From: an uncultured Ruminococcus sp.
GTDB lineage: Bacteria; Bacillota; Clostridia; RUG12999
Length of the DNA stretch: 49,356 bases
Direction of reading: 5' to 3'
NCBI GenBank assembly: GCA_902784805.1
Contig: CACZWD010000006.1
Coordinates: forward strand, 1-49,356
Under the pieces are notes generated by a model. That model was not told the origin of the DNA. It ran no database searches and saw only the letters and a program-made list of their open reading frames with translations. Shown in pieces: positions 34,756 through 43,141 of this stretch (the first letter of the stretch is position 1; each line of letters begins with the position of its first letter). The position numbers and the translations under genes were made by a program.

Positions 34756-34947
34756 ATGAATAATAAAAAAGAGATGCGTCAGCCGCAGGAAATCAAAGAG
34801 TATGAATTTGACAAGCATAAGTTTATTGTTGAATCAGCATACAACGATAATGGTTTAGAGGACATAGGAAGCATTCTGAAAAGAATGATAGAAAAACAAG
34901 CACTGTTTTTGGAGGAGAACGACTATGAAAAACAAAACAAGAGATAA
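34756..34947 (+). CDS. TnpW-like small transposon protein
   Basis: A 63-aa acidic protein directly upstream of the recombinase. It begins MNNKKEMRQPQEIKEYEF, continues HKFIVESAYNDN, and ends in a helix LEDIGSILKRMIEKQALF. Size, position and the strand-strand-helix pattern resemble TnpW of Tn4451-type elements, but sequence identity looks low. It overlaps the recombinase gene by 23 bp and has a strong but possibly sequestered AGGAGG site. Confidence 0.6.
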   Translation: MNNKKEMRQPQEIKEYEFDKHKFIVESAYNDNGLEDIGSILKRMIEKQALFLEENDYEKQNKR

Positions 34948-36607
34948 CACAGCTTCACTTTATTTAAGACTCAGCCGTGATGATAATTTAGAGGGCGAGA
35001 GCTACAGCATAAGTAATCAGAAAAAACTTTTAACAAAAGTTGCGAAAGAGAAAGGTTATACAAATCTACTCATTTATATTGATGACGGAATATCGGGCGT
35101 TACTATGCAGCGCCCCGATTATATCCGTATGATTGAAGATTTTGAGAACAACAAATCTTCTGCACTTTTTGTAAAAGACTTATCACGAATAGGCAGGAAC
35201 TATATTGAAGTCGGAAAACTGACAGAAGAATTTTTGCCGGAACATGACATACGGCTTGTAGCAGTTTCAGACGGAATAGACAGTCAGGAGGGAGAAAGCG
35301 AATTTGCACCGATTAAGAATTTGTTTAATGAGTGGTACGCAAGGGATATTTCCAAAAAGCGGAGAATAAGCAACAAGATAAAAGGTAATTCAGGCGAGCC
35401 TTTGGGGTTACCTCCATATGGATATGTCAAAGATCCTAACGGCAAAGGATGGATCATTGATGATGAAGCTGCAAGAATTGTACGCAGAATTTTTGATATG
35501 ACAATCAATGATTATGGCACAGAACAGATTGCGGCAATTTTTCAATCGGAGGGAATTTTAACACCGGTTAATTATTGGCTAAGTAAAGGAATCAGAAAAC
35601 CTAACAGGAAAACAAATCCTAATCCCTGCGGTTGGAACTCATCAACTGTATACAGCATATTGAACACACAAGAATATTGTGGGGATATAATAAACTTCAA
35701 GACATATTCAAAGTCATATAAGAATAAAAAGCGATATGCTAATAACCCCGAAAATATTGTCATTTTCAAAGACGCCAATCCTGCAATAATTGACCGTGCG
35801 GTATTTGAAAAAATACAGAGCAAGCGTGGCAAAATGAGAAAAAGAAAAACATCGACAGGTGAAAAGAATATGTTTTCAGGGCTTCTTGTATGTGCCGACT
35901 GCGGCAGTAATATGAGCTATCACTTTAATCAAGGTAACCACGACATAACATATTTTAACTGTTCCGGCTACAACAAGGGAAAGCGAAAAATCTGTAATTC
36001 AACTCATTACATACGCACAGATTTTTTGGAACAGGTTGTATTGGGCGAAATCAAAAGACTTACAAAATTTGCTCAGAAATATGAGAATGAATTTGCCAAA
36101 CATGTAATGGGTGCTACTATGAAAAACCTTGAGGAAGAAATATCTTTAAAAGAAAAAGAACTTTCCAAATTACAAACACGAGATAAAGAAATTGATGTAT
36201 TGTATGAAAAGATTTACGAAGATAACGCCCTCGGCAAGATAAATGATGAACGCTTTGCTAAATTATCATCAAAATATGACGAGGAACAAAAAGAAATAGG
36301 TGAAAAGATAAAAACTTTATCAGCGGAAATATCCAAAAAGAAAAGCAAAACCATAACATCCGATATGTTTTTAGGGGCAGTTCGCAAATGTACACGGATA
36401 AAGAAATTAACACCGCAAATATTAAATGAGTTGATTGAGAAGATAGAGGTTTATCAATCAGAAAAGATTAACGGGAAAACGGTACAAAAGTTAAAGATAC
36501 ATTATAACTGTATAGGCACAATGGAGATCCCAAGCCTGAAACAAATCCCTGACAACAATGTAAAAATCCGCACCAGACAAGGAGTGGACATAGAGTATTC
36601 GGCATAA
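34925..36607 (+). CDS. Large serine recombinase, TnpX-like
   Basis: A 560-aa site-specific recombinase expected to excise and insert the island through a serine-DNA intermediate. The resolvase domain opens TASLYLRLSRDD, with the catalytic Ser near residue 17, and includes FVKDLSRIGRNYIEVG. The recombinase domain reads LPPYGYVKDPNGKGWIIDDE. A zinc ribbon CADCGSNM...FNCSGY (about 320-350) leads to coiled coil and a DUF4368-type end (KIEVYQSEKINGKTVQKL). This layout matches TnpX/TndX of Tn4451/Tn5397. The GGAGGA ribosome site lies in the overlapping small ORF. The gene seems intact, so the element may still be active. Confidence 0.92.
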   Translation: MKNKTRDNTASLYLRLSRDDNLEGESYSISNQKKLLTKVAKEKGYTNLLIYIDDGISGVTMQRPDYIRMIEDFENNKSSALFVKDLSRIGRNYIEVGKLTEEFLPEHDIRLVAVSDGIDSQEGESEFAPIKNLFNEWYARDISKKRRISNKIKGNSGEPLGLPPYGYVKDPNGKGWIIDDEAARIVRRIFDMTINDYGTEQIAAIFQSEGILTPVNYWLSKGIRKPNRKTNPNPCGWNSSTVYSILNTQEYCGDIINFKTYSKSYKNKKRYANNPENIVIFKDANPAIIDRAVFEKIQSKRGKMRKRKTSTGEKNMFSGLLVCADCGSNMSYHFNQGNHDITYFNCSGYNKGKRKICNSTHYIRTDFLEQVVLGEIKRLTKFAQKYENEFAKHVMGATMKNLEEEISLKEKELSKLQTRDKEIDVLYEKIYEDNALGKINDERFAKLSSKYDEEQKEIGEKIKTLSAEISKKKSKTITSDMFLGAVRKCTRIKKLTPQILNELIEKIEVYQSEKINGKTVQKLKIHYNCIGTMEIPSLKQIPDNNVKIRTRQGVDIEYSA

Positions 36608-36615
36608 AACGAAAA

Positions 36616-36649
36616 TGGTCTTATAGGACTTCCAGATCCTATAAGACCA
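36616..36649 (-). terminator. tRNA-Pro terminator / right-end palindrome
   Basis: Perfect 13-bp arms TGGTCTTATAGGA (36616-36628) and TCCTATAAGACCA (36637-36649). Reading leftward the stem is followed by TTTTCGTTTT, fitting termination of tRNA-Pro. The right arm plus the next bases form the island's right 17-mer, so the recombinase may have used this palindrome as its target. Confidence 0.7.
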
Positions 36650-36652
36650 CCC
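36636..36652 (-). repeat. Right end repeat / candidate attachment site
   Basis: Read on the minus strand it is GGGTGGTCTTATAGGAT, matching 14834-14850 at 16 of 17 positions. It overlaps the tRNA-Pro terminator. Confidence 0.5.
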
Positions 36653-36656
36653 ATAA

Positions 36657-36732
36657 TGGTCGGAGTGACAGGACTTGAACCTGCGGCATCCAGTTCCCAA
36701 AACTGGCGCGCTACCAACTGCGCTACACCCCG
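36657..36732 (-). tRNA. tRNA-Pro (anticodon TGG)
   Basis: On the minus strand, acceptor CGGGGTG pairs with CACTCCG (one wobble). The anticodon loop TTTGGGA gives TGG, the T-arm contains AGGTTCAAGTCC, and CCA is encoded. The open frames that cross this segment are not genes. Confidence 0.95.
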
Positions 36733-36748
36733 ACAATTGACATATCTT

Positions 36749-36777
36749 ATTATACAACAAAAATGTATTAAAATCAA
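36749..36777 (-). promoter_or_regulatory. Promoter for tRNA-Pro
   Basis: On the minus strand, TTGATT (36772-36777), 17-bp spacer, TATAAT (36749-36754), 17 bp before the tRNA. Confidence 0.8.
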
Positions 36778-36813
36778 GTCCTAAATAAAAAATTTTTTAA
36801 AAATATTGCCGTT

Positions 36814-38271
36814 TTAAAGTTTGATTTTTTTTCTTTTTAATATTTCGTCAAAGCCTTTTATATATTCCCAAGGGTCTTTATAATTATATATTCTTTCTAT
36901 ATAATTTGTTTTGTCATTTATAAGCTTTGTTACCGCGCCTGCGCCAAGCCCTATAACGCTTGAAATATCATCCATCATATAAACGTTATATATGCCCTCT
37001 TTGCCGCGCCGCGCGTAGCCTGTGTTTTCAAGACCGCCGAGAGTGTCTTTTTGCCTGTACATATAGTAAGGAACATATCCCGCGCCGTCAAGAAGCCTAT
37101 GCCCCGATGCTACAGCCTCGGCGGCGGCGGTATCCGCCGAAAAGTCAAGGTCATCACTTTTAAGACGCGCCGCGCGTTTGACGCACATGGTATGCATGGT
37201 TATGTTTTCGGGGTTAAGAAGAATAAGCCTTTTAAGAGAGCTTTCAAACATTTCGGGCGTTTCGGTGGGAAGCCCCGCTATAACATCACAGTTTATGTTT
37301 TTAAAGCCAATACGCCTTGCTGCAGAAAAAGCGTCCGTAAACTGCTTTGAGGTATGATTTCTGCCGATTTTTTCAAGCACGCTGTCATTTAAAGTCTGCG
37401 GATTTATACTTATACGTACATTATCGGGAGTATATTCCGAAATTATTTTTAGCTTATCTTCGTTTATAGTATCGGCTCTGCCTGCCTCTATTGTATATTC
37501 ATACATATTTTGTATGTCAAAGGCTTTTTCTATGCCGCAGAGCAGCTTTTCAAGCTGTTTTTCGTTTAAAGAGGTCGGCGTGCCGCCGCCTATGTACAGA
37601 CTATCGACAGTAACGCCTTCATTTCTTATAAGCTCTCCGGCATATGCTGTTTCTTTTATAAGATATTCAACATAAGGCTCAACGTTTTTTTTCTGTTTGT
37701 TAAGCGGCAACGATACAAAAGAGCAGTATAAACAGCGTGTCGGACAAAAAGGTATGCCGACATAAACGCTTATTCCTCGTCTGGGATATTTCTTTAAAAG
37801 CTTGTTTTCGTTTATGGCAACATTTACCGCAAGCTCCGCCTTTTCTCTTGATATTTCAAATTCCCTCATAAGCGCCGTGACAGTTTCGGCTTCGGACATT
37901 ACGGCAAGCCGTTTTGACGCGAGAAGCGCCGGGCGTATGCCTGTCTGCGCTCCCCAGGGCAGTTTTCTGCCGAAAAGCTCCGTAAAGAGGTGATAAAAAC
38001 CAAGCTTAACGGCGTCTGTCATATTTCCGCGGCTGTCTTTCTGCGGATTTTTAATATGCGAATACGTTTTTTCACCGCAGAGTCCGGAAAAAGATATGAC
38101 GGTAAAAACGGAAATGTTTTTTTCGGACTCGTCAGCGCGGCTCAAAACGTAATTTTCGTCAGGCAAAACATCGCATAACACTGCGCCTCGCTTAAGGCAA
38201 ATGCCTATAATTTCTCTTACGGCGGTTTCCTGAGAGTGACCTTCAATTTTTAAAGAAATTTTATCTGACAT
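36814..38271 (-). CDS. hemZ: Coproporphyrinogen dehydrogenase HemZ (radical SAM)
   Basis: HemZ belongs to the oxygen-independent coproporphyrinogen oxidase-like radical-SAM family. In Firmicutes it is annotated for anaerobic haem synthesis, although its true reaction is uncertain. The 485-aa protein has a helical N-terminal region with PWGAQTGIRPALLASK, then the SAM-cluster motif VGIPFCPTRCLYCSF (Cys-x3-Cys-x2-Cys), YIGGGTPTSL, and TMHTMCVKRAARL. ATG 38271 has GGAGA 6-7 nt upstream and overlaps the preceding hydrolase by 11 bp; GTG 38295 is less likely. No other haem genes are nearby. Confidence 0.85.
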   Translation of the reverse strand: MSDKISLKIEGHSQETAVREIIGICLKRGAVLCDVLPDENYVLSRADESEKNISVFTVISFSGLCGEKTYSHIKNPQKDSRGNMTDAVKLGFYHLFTELFGRKLPWGAQTGIRPALLASKRLAVMSEAETVTALMREFEISREKAELAVNVAINENKLLKKYPRRGISVYVGIPFCPTRCLYCSFVSLPLNKQKKNVEPYVEYLIKETAYAGELIRNEGVTVDSLYIGGGTPTSLNEKQLEKLLCGIEKAFDIQNMYEYTIEAGRADTINEDKLKIISEYTPDNVRISINPQTLNDSVLEKIGRNHTSKQFTDAFSAARRIGFKNINCDVIAGLPTETPEMFESSLKRLILLNPENITMHTMCVKRAARLKSDDLDFSADTAAAEAVASGHRLLDGAGYVPYYMYRQKDTLGGLENTGYARRGKEGIYNVYMMDDISSVIGLGAGAVTKLINDKTNYIERIYNYKDPWEYIKGFDEILKRKKIKL

Positions 38272-38869
38272 AAGGATTCTCCGCTTTCTCTTCACCTATT
38301 GTTGTCGAAGGACCGTGACCTGTATAAACAACGGTTTCTTCCGGCAGCGTAAAAAGCTTTTCCTTTATTGAATTTATAAGTGCGCCGGCGCTGCCCGTAG
38401 GGAAATCACATCTTCCCACACTTCGCCTGAAAAGCGTATCTCCCGAAAACAATACGCCTTCGCCGTAAAGAGAAATGCTGCCAAAAGTATGTCCCGGGGT
38501 TTCAATAACCTTTAATTTACTTTTGCCGAAGGTTATTTCATCTCCTTCACGCGCGAGAATATCGGCGGTTACGGTTTTAAGACAGGGCATAAACGCTTCC
38601 GAAAGGTTCAGATGTCCGTCATTTAAAGCGGGGCTTTCCTTCAAAGAGCAGATAAGCTCCGCTCCGGTTTTTTCTTTAAGCTCCGCCGCCGCGCCCATAT
38701 GGTCAAAATGCGCGTGAGTAAGTATTATATATTTTATGTCCGCTTTTCCTGCCGTTTTCAATATGTGCTCCGCGTTTCCGGCAGGGTCAATAATTACAGC
38801 GGTATTATCGCTTGTAACAACATAACAGTTTGTTTCAAGCTCGCCGAGAGATAAAGCTTTAATATCCAT
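38261..38869 (-). CDS. MBL-fold hydrolase, glyoxalase II-like
   Basis: A 202-aa zinc hydrolase of the hydroxyacylglutathione-hydrolase-like group. It starts LGELETNCYVV and IIDPAGN. Metal motifs are THAHFDHMG, ETPGHTFGSI, LFSGDTLFRRSVGR and YTGHGPSTT, all expected of this branch. The short form lacks the glutathione-binding C-terminal domain, so a glutathione substrate is doubtful. It is coupled to hemZ by an 11-bp overlap. AAGGA precedes the ATG. Confidence 0.88.
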   Translation of the reverse strand: MDIKALSLGELETNCYVVTSDNTAVIIDPAGNAEHILKTAGKADIKYIILTHAHFDHMGAAAELKEKTGAELICSLKESPALNDGHLNLSEAFMPCLKTVTADILAREGDEITFGKSKLKVIETPGHTFGSISLYGEGVLFSGDTLFRRSVGRCDFPTGSAGALINSIKEKLFTLPEETVVYTGHGPSTTIGEEKAENPYVR

Positions 38870-38896
38870 TTTTATCCTTCTTTTTTATTTTAAATA

Positions 38897-38920
38897 TCGG
38901 GCGGGAACAAACCCGCCCGA
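38897..38920 (-). terminator. Terminator after the M23 peptidase gene
   Basis: TCGGGCGGG (38897-38905) pairs with CCCGCCCGA (38912-38920). It lies between the peptidase stop and the next leftward gene, followed on the minus strand by TATTTAAAATAAA. Confidence 0.6.
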
Positions 38921-38937
38921 TTTAACATACATATTTT

Positions 38938-40449
38938 TTAAGGTAAATATCTGAGAGGATTTTTGGGAACGCCGTTTATTCTGACTTCAAGATGCAGATG
39001 CGGACCTGTTGAATTGCCCGTACTGCCGACAGCTCCTATAACCTCGCCTTTTGAAACGGCTTCGCCGTTTTTAACGTATATTTTGCTTAAATGCGCGTAC
39101 CAGGTCTGATATCCGTTGCCGTGGTCAACCTTAATAAGGTTGCCGTAGCCTCCGCTGTTCCAGCCCGCAAAAATAACCTTTCCTTCATCGCAGGCTTTAA
39201 CCGGCGTACCCATACCGATAGCAAGGTCAACACCTGTATGAACAGAACCCCATCTCGGACCGAAGTGTGATGATATTCTCGCTCCCGATAACGGCCATGA
39301 TAAGGCTCCGCTGCCGACACCCTTCGGCACGGGAGTTGTACCTATATGAATTTTGCCGGGAACGGGATACGAGAGCATTTCTTCTTTTTTAAGAACACGC
39401 TGTGATTCGTCCTCGATACCGTTGATTCTTGTTATGTCGGCTGTAATTTTGCGCCAGCCGTCCGAGCCGTAATCGGTAATTCTTGTCTGTCCTATATAAA
39501 GTGAGGCATCCTCAACTTCAACCATTGTTGTAGGCACACTTTCTTCAATAACGGCGTCTTTTATGACGGTTTTAACGTCAACAACGGGCTTCGGAGCGGG
39601 AACCTGAACGACATCACCGACTCTTATAACTATATTTTCAGCAAACTCCGGGTTTAAATCAATCAATGTTTTTACGGTGGTTTCGTTACGTCTCGCTATG
39701 CCCCAAAGGGTATCGCCTTCCTCGACGGTGTATCCTCTTGAAGAATCCGTAACATCGTTAAGCACGCGTACCGCGCCGTCAACCGAGCTTGCGTTTGCGT
39801 AAGTGGTTTCCTCCGACACAAGCTCAATTTTGTTAAGTATTTCCGAAACGCAAACCATACCTTCTTCTTCATATTGACTTTTAATGCGCTCTATAACTTT
39901 ATTGGCGTCACGCCGCGTTCTGAGCGTAACTCTCGGCTGTCCGTCAACATATACGGTACAGCCCATAAGAATTGCGGATGAGTATTTAACCATATTCTGG
40001 CGAATTTCCTCTTCGGGAGTATAATTATCCTCCGAAACAACCTTAAGCCTGAATTTCAGCTTTTCAACCTGACCGCTGTCACTGCCGCTTAACTCTTTTA
40101 TTTCTTCGTTAAGAGAGCTTCTTACGGCTTCAATTTGTTCTTTTGTTTCGGCAACGCCGATACTGTTACCCTTAATAAAGCCTTCATAACCGAGAGAACA
40201 CATTGTTATAAGCATAAAAGTAAACGCCACAATGCTTATAACAGCGTAAGCGTAAATCGCGAGCCTTCTTGTTAAATCCCTCGCATAATCCTCAACTCTG
40301 CGTTTTGCGCCGGTATTTTTAAGCTCATCAATATGATAAATCGCTTTTTTTCTCTTTTTTTTGGGTTTTTTGTATTTACGTTTTGTTTCCGCTTCTGAAG
40401 AAGTGTTTTCGGTCTGAGCGCCGTTTTCTGTCTTTTCAAAGCTATCCAT
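38938..40449 (-). CDS. Membrane-anchored LysM/G5/M23 cell-wall peptidase
   Basis: A 503-aa protein with a basic cytoplasmic N-terminus (KRKYKKPKKKRKKAIYH), one transmembrane helix (IYAYAVISIVAFTFMLITM, about residues 65-83), and an extracellular part. A LysM peptidoglycan-binding repeat (YTVEEGDTLWGIARRN, about 240-285) is followed by a G5-like segment (RITDYGSDGWRKITADITRING). The C-terminal M23 endopeptidase domain has zinc motifs HFGPRWGSVHTGVDLA and TGPHLHLEVRING. M23 enzymes cleave peptide cross-links; membrane-bound LysM forms often act in division or sporulation. ATG 40449 is preferred over ATG 40467, since AAAGGA is 9 nt from it. Confidence 0.88.
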   Translation of the reverse strand: MDSFEKTENGAQTENTSSEAETKRKYKKPKKKRKKAIYHIDELKNTGAKRRVEDYARDLTRRLAIYAYAVISIVAFTFMLITMCSLGYEGFIKGNSIGVAETKEQIEAVRSSLNEEIKELSGSDSGQVEKLKFRLKVVSEDNYTPEEEIRQNMVKYSSAILMGCTVYVDGQPRVTLRTRRDANKVIERIKSQYEEEGMVCVSEILNKIELVSEETTYANASSVDGAVRVLNDVTDSSRGYTVEEGDTLWGIARRNETTVKTLIDLNPEFAENIVIRVGDVVQVPAPKPVVDVKTVIKDAVIEESVPTTMVEVEDASLYIGQTRITDYGSDGWRKITADITRINGIEDESQRVLKKEEMLSYPVPGKIHIGTTPVPKGVGSGALSWPLSGARISSHFGPRWGSVHTGVDLAIGMGTPVKACDEGKVIFAGWNSGGYGNLIKVDHGNGYQTWYAHLSKIYVKNGEAVSKGEVIGAVGSTGNSTGPHLHLEVRINGVPKNPLRYLP

Positions 40450-40508
40450 ATCGTAATTTCCTTTCATTTGTGCGAAAAAGCCGTTTTTGTTTTTCCGCCA
40501 GCTTAACT

Positions 40509-40537
40509 ATTTTAGCATATTTTAACCAAAAAGTCAA
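40509..40537 (-). promoter_or_regulatory. Promoter for the M23 peptidase gene
   Basis: On the minus strand, TTGACT (40532-40537), 17-bp spacer, TAAAAT (40509-40514), about 60 bp before the start. Confidence 0.7.
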
Positions 40538-40634
40538 GTTTTGGCTTTTTTATGAAAGAAACATCTTTTGCTTCGCGGGTATAATCGGAAAAAAAAACAC
40601 ATAAAAATTAGGCAAAAGGAGGAATGGTTTTAAA

Positions 40635-41690
40635 ATGAAAAAAATATTTACGGGCGCGATGATATTTACGGGAACGGTTATCGGAGCAGGCTTCGCTTCG
40701 GGTCAGGAAATATGGATTTTTTTCGGCTCTTACGGCGGGGCGGGACTTTCCGGAGTTTTGCTCGCGGGTATAATTCTTGCCGTAACCGGCATGGGAATTT
40801 TTCTTGGTATAAGCGACGGGGATTTTAGCAGCTACGGCGAATTTTGCGAAAAAACGGGCGGCAAAGCCGCCGGCTCTTTTGTTGCCGCCCTCGGCACAAT
40901 TTTTATGTTCGCTACGGTCTGTGTAATGTTTGCCGGCAGCGGCGCTCTTTTTTCACAGCAGCTTGGGCTTGATTACCGCGCGGGCGTTGTATTTATGGCG
41001 GTTATATGTTTTTTGTGCCTTATTTTCGGCATAAAAAGTGTAAGCGTAATAAACTGTGTATTAACGCCTCTTATGGTATTAGGCATAATGATTCTCGGAT
41101 TTTTTTCGATTATATACGGCTGCTGCAGCGCCGCTGCCGGGTATTCCTCGCTTCTTTCGGTAAGCGGCTCTTTTATTTCCGCAATAGTTTATGTAAGCTA
41201 CAACCTTCTTGCCGTACCTTCCGTGCTTGTTTCAACGCCAAAGATATCAAAGCGTGAGGCGGTTTTCGCGGGATTCACGGGCGGCGGTCTGCTTGGCGCG
41301 CTTGGACTTATAATGTATCTTATATCCGTTAAACCGGGCTTTATGACAGCGGAGCTTCCCGCTTTAAGGGCGGCAAATATTATAAACGCGAATTTCGGCG
41401 TAATTTACGGTGTTTTAATATATTTTTCAATGCTGACGACGGTAATAGGAAACGCTTACGGACTTGTTTCGGCAATCTGCGCAAGGTTTGGTTTTTCGTT
41501 TTTTCCGACCTCCGCCGTGATTATACTGTGCGCCTGTGCCGCTTCGGTTTTGGGTTTTTCAAGACTTGTCGGTTCTCTTTACGTTTCTGTCGGATACGCC
41601 GCTGTTTTAATTACCGTTTTGCTGATGGTTTATTCGCTGAAAAAATTGAAAAAACTATTGTTAAAATCAGGCAGAAGCACGCGCAAATGA
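40635..41690 (+). CDS. YkvI-type multispanning membrane protein
   Basis: A 351-aa membrane protein with about ten hydrophobic helices, similar to YkvI of Bacillus and to the amino-acid-transporter (APC) fold. The start FTGAMIFTGTVIGAGFASG is the conserved first helix with its unwound Gly-rich site. SYNLLAVPSVLVSTP is another recognisable segment. No substrate is known. AAAGGAGG lies about 12 nt before the ATG. Its last 80 bp overlap the convergent ylbJ gene. Confidence 0.8.
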   Translation: MKKIFTGAMIFTGTVIGAGFASGQEIWIFFGSYGGAGLSGVLLAGIILAVTGMGIFLGISDGDFSSYGEFCEKTGGKAAGSFVAALGTIFMFATVCVMFAGSGALFSQQLGLDYRAGVVFMAVICFLCLIFGIKSVSVINCVLTPLMVLGIMILGFFSIIYGCCSAAAGYSSLLSVSGSFISAIVYVSYNLLAVPSVLVSTPKISKREAVFAGFTGGGLLGALGLIMYLISVKPGFMTAELPALRAANIINANFGVIYGVLIYFSMLTTVIGNAYGLVSAICARFGFSFFPTSAVIILCACAASVLGFSRLVGSLYVSVGYAAVLITVLLMVYSLKKLKKLLLKSGRSTRK

Positions 41691-42711
41691 AAAAGGACAG
41701 GGCAAAAAGCCCGGTTTTTGATGATACGGAGCTTAAATATGCCGAAGTTTTGACGGGACCGCCCGCAAAGCGCATAAGTATAACGGTATAAACGGGCGCG
41801 AAAATCATTTGCAGCATTTTACCGAAAAAATATTTTCCCATTCTAATACCGCTGTCCGAAATTTCCGCGGCAACCTGCATATGTACACAAAGCCCCGACC
41901 AGCCTATAAGCATGGAGCAAAGCGGCAAAACAATCTGAGGTTTGTACGGCAGCAGCGCGGCGCTACTTATGCCTGCCGTCATCTCCGCGAAACCGTTTAA
42001 AACGCAGTCGGCGTCAAAGCTTGTAAACCCGGCTTTCTGAAGCAAAAATGATATTCCCGAAGCTTTAAAGCTATTTATAATTACCGAGAAAATAAGAATA
42101 AATCCGCAAACGCTGAGGATGGACCTTATACTTTTACGAACAGCCTTTACGGCACATTCCGAAAGATTTTCGTCAGAACTTTGCGTGTAAAGTCTGTGCT
42201 TTCCGGGCTTTTTACCTATGCCGAGTATAACCCCGACGGTTACGGCGGAAAAAAATTGTGACAAAAAAAGAATCAGACCGCCGCGCTCCGTAAGTTTAAG
42301 CATTTCTGCCGCGCTCCCTATAACAAACATAGCTCCGGCGTTGTTGCAAAAGCCAAGAAGCCTTTCGCCCTCCTGTTTTGAGATATCTCCTCTTTTAACC
42401 ATATCCGCGGTGACGGAAGCACCTACGGGAAAGCCTGCCAGGAAGCCGGTTATAACCGCGGCGGAGCAAGCTCCCGAAAGGTGGAAAATTTTACTGAATA
42501 TCGGCGCAAAAAAACGTCCGAAAGCGTTTGCCCCTCCGCAGTAAATAAGCAGTGAGCTTAAAACCATAAACGGAAACAGATTAGGAATTATGACTGCCGC
42601 GCAGACTTTCAGCGCTTCACGGCAAGCTGCCGCCGCGTACGACGGAAAAGCAAGCAGCGCGCACATTAATACTGCCGAAAAAACGGCGATAAAAAAGTTT
42701 GATTTTTTCAT
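41611..42711 (-). CDS. ylbJ: Sporulation integral membrane protein YlbJ
   Basis: A 366-aa polytopic membrane protein of the YlbJ (nucleoside-recognition/Gate domain) family, needed for spore cortex in Bacillus. Typical segments are VCAAVIIPNLFPFMVLSS, ITGFLAGFPVGASVTADM, LLGFCNNAGAMFVIG and NGFAEMTAGISSAA. ATG 42711 (MKKSNFF) has AAAGGAAG upstream; longer in-frame readings to 42765 lack a ribosome site. The 3' end overlaps ykvI on the other strand by 80 bp. Confidence 0.88.
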   Translation of the reverse strand: MKKSNFFIAVFSAVLMCALLAFPSYAAAACREALKVCAAVIIPNLFPFMVLSSLLIYCGGANAFGRFFAPIFSKIFHLSGACSAAVITGFLAGFPVGASVTADMVKRGDISKQEGERLLGFCNNAGAMFVIGSAAEMLKLTERGGLILFLSQFFSAVTVGVILGIGKKPGKHRLYTQSSDENLSECAVKAVRKSIRSILSVCGFILIFSVIINSFKASGISFLLQKAGFTSFDADCVLNGFAEMTAGISSAALLPYKPQIVLPLCSMLIGWSGLCVHMQVAAEISDSGIRMGKYFFGKMLQMIFAPVYTVILMRFAGGPVKTSAYLSSVSSKTGLFALSFFICACFCLILTIVFSIFSANKPSAKR

Positions 42712-42814
42712 AGTGTATTCTTCCTTTCTTTGTGTTCTTTTAAAAACATATTCACAAAAAGGCATTATAAGACGAAAAAAAGCATAAAAATTATTTAGAA
42801 AGGAATGTGTTTAT

Positions 42815-43129
42815 ATGGCATATAAAACAAGACGCCGCCGGGATTTTAAAAAACGGCTCAGAGACCGCCGTATGGAGCAGGTCGCGGAGGCGCTTGATAT
42901 ATCAAAGGATTTTCTTGCGGGAACGGTTAAAGTGACGGTAACAGGTACGGAGGAGCTGACGGTTGAAGGCGCGCTTTCGATAATAGAATATACAGATGTT
43001 TCACTGCGGCTGAACACAAGGGATTTTATTTTAAGTGTAAGCGGCAGTTCTTTTGAAGTAAACGATATGGATACGGATTATCTGCGTCTTAAAGGGCAGA
43101 TTGAAACGGTAAGTTATCTTAAATTATAA
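42815..43129 (+). CDS. yqfC: Sporulation protein YqfC
   Basis: A 104-aa YabP/YqfC-family protein, a mother-cell sporulation protein in Bacillus. The sequence has a basic start (MAYKTRRRRDFKKRLRD), LTVEGALSIIEYTDVSLRLNT (shown in part), and LRLKGQIETVSYLKL at the end. It begins the yqfC-yqfD-phoH-ybeY cluster, a conserved clostridial order. I could not find a clear sigma-E promoter in the 103-bp gap from ylbJ. Confidence 0.88.
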   Translation: MAYKTRRRRDFKKRLRDRRMEQVAEALDISKDFLAGTVKVTVTGTEELTVEGALSIIEYTDVSLRLNTRDFILSVSGSSFEVNDMDTDYLRLKGQIETVSYLKL

Positions 43130-43141
43130 GGGGCTAAAAAA

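Larger units (their letters stand above)
14834..36652. mobile_element. Tn4451-like defence island carrying a type 1 BREX system
   Basis: The segment is bounded by near-identical inverted 17-mers: GGGTGGTGTTATAGGAT at 14834-14850, and the complement of GGGTGGTCTTATAGGAT at 36636-36652. It contains a TnpX-like large serine recombinase, tnpV and a TnpW-like ORF at its right end, plus the whole BREX operon and its companions. Its coding DNA is visibly more AT-rich than the core genes on both sides. The exact ends are inferred. Both end sequences contain a GA dinucleotide (14848-14849; 36627-36628), the crossover bases known for TnpX of Tn4451. Confidence 0.55.

Noticed and set aside
36491..36777. 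Leftward frames across tRNA-Pro
   Set aside because: They read through the tRNA, its promoter and its terminator and are antisense to the recombinase 3' end.
42712..42814. Sigma-E promoter for yqfC or ylbJ
   Set aside because: CATATT and CATTATAA occur but are only about 10 bp apart instead of 13-15, so the match is not convincing.
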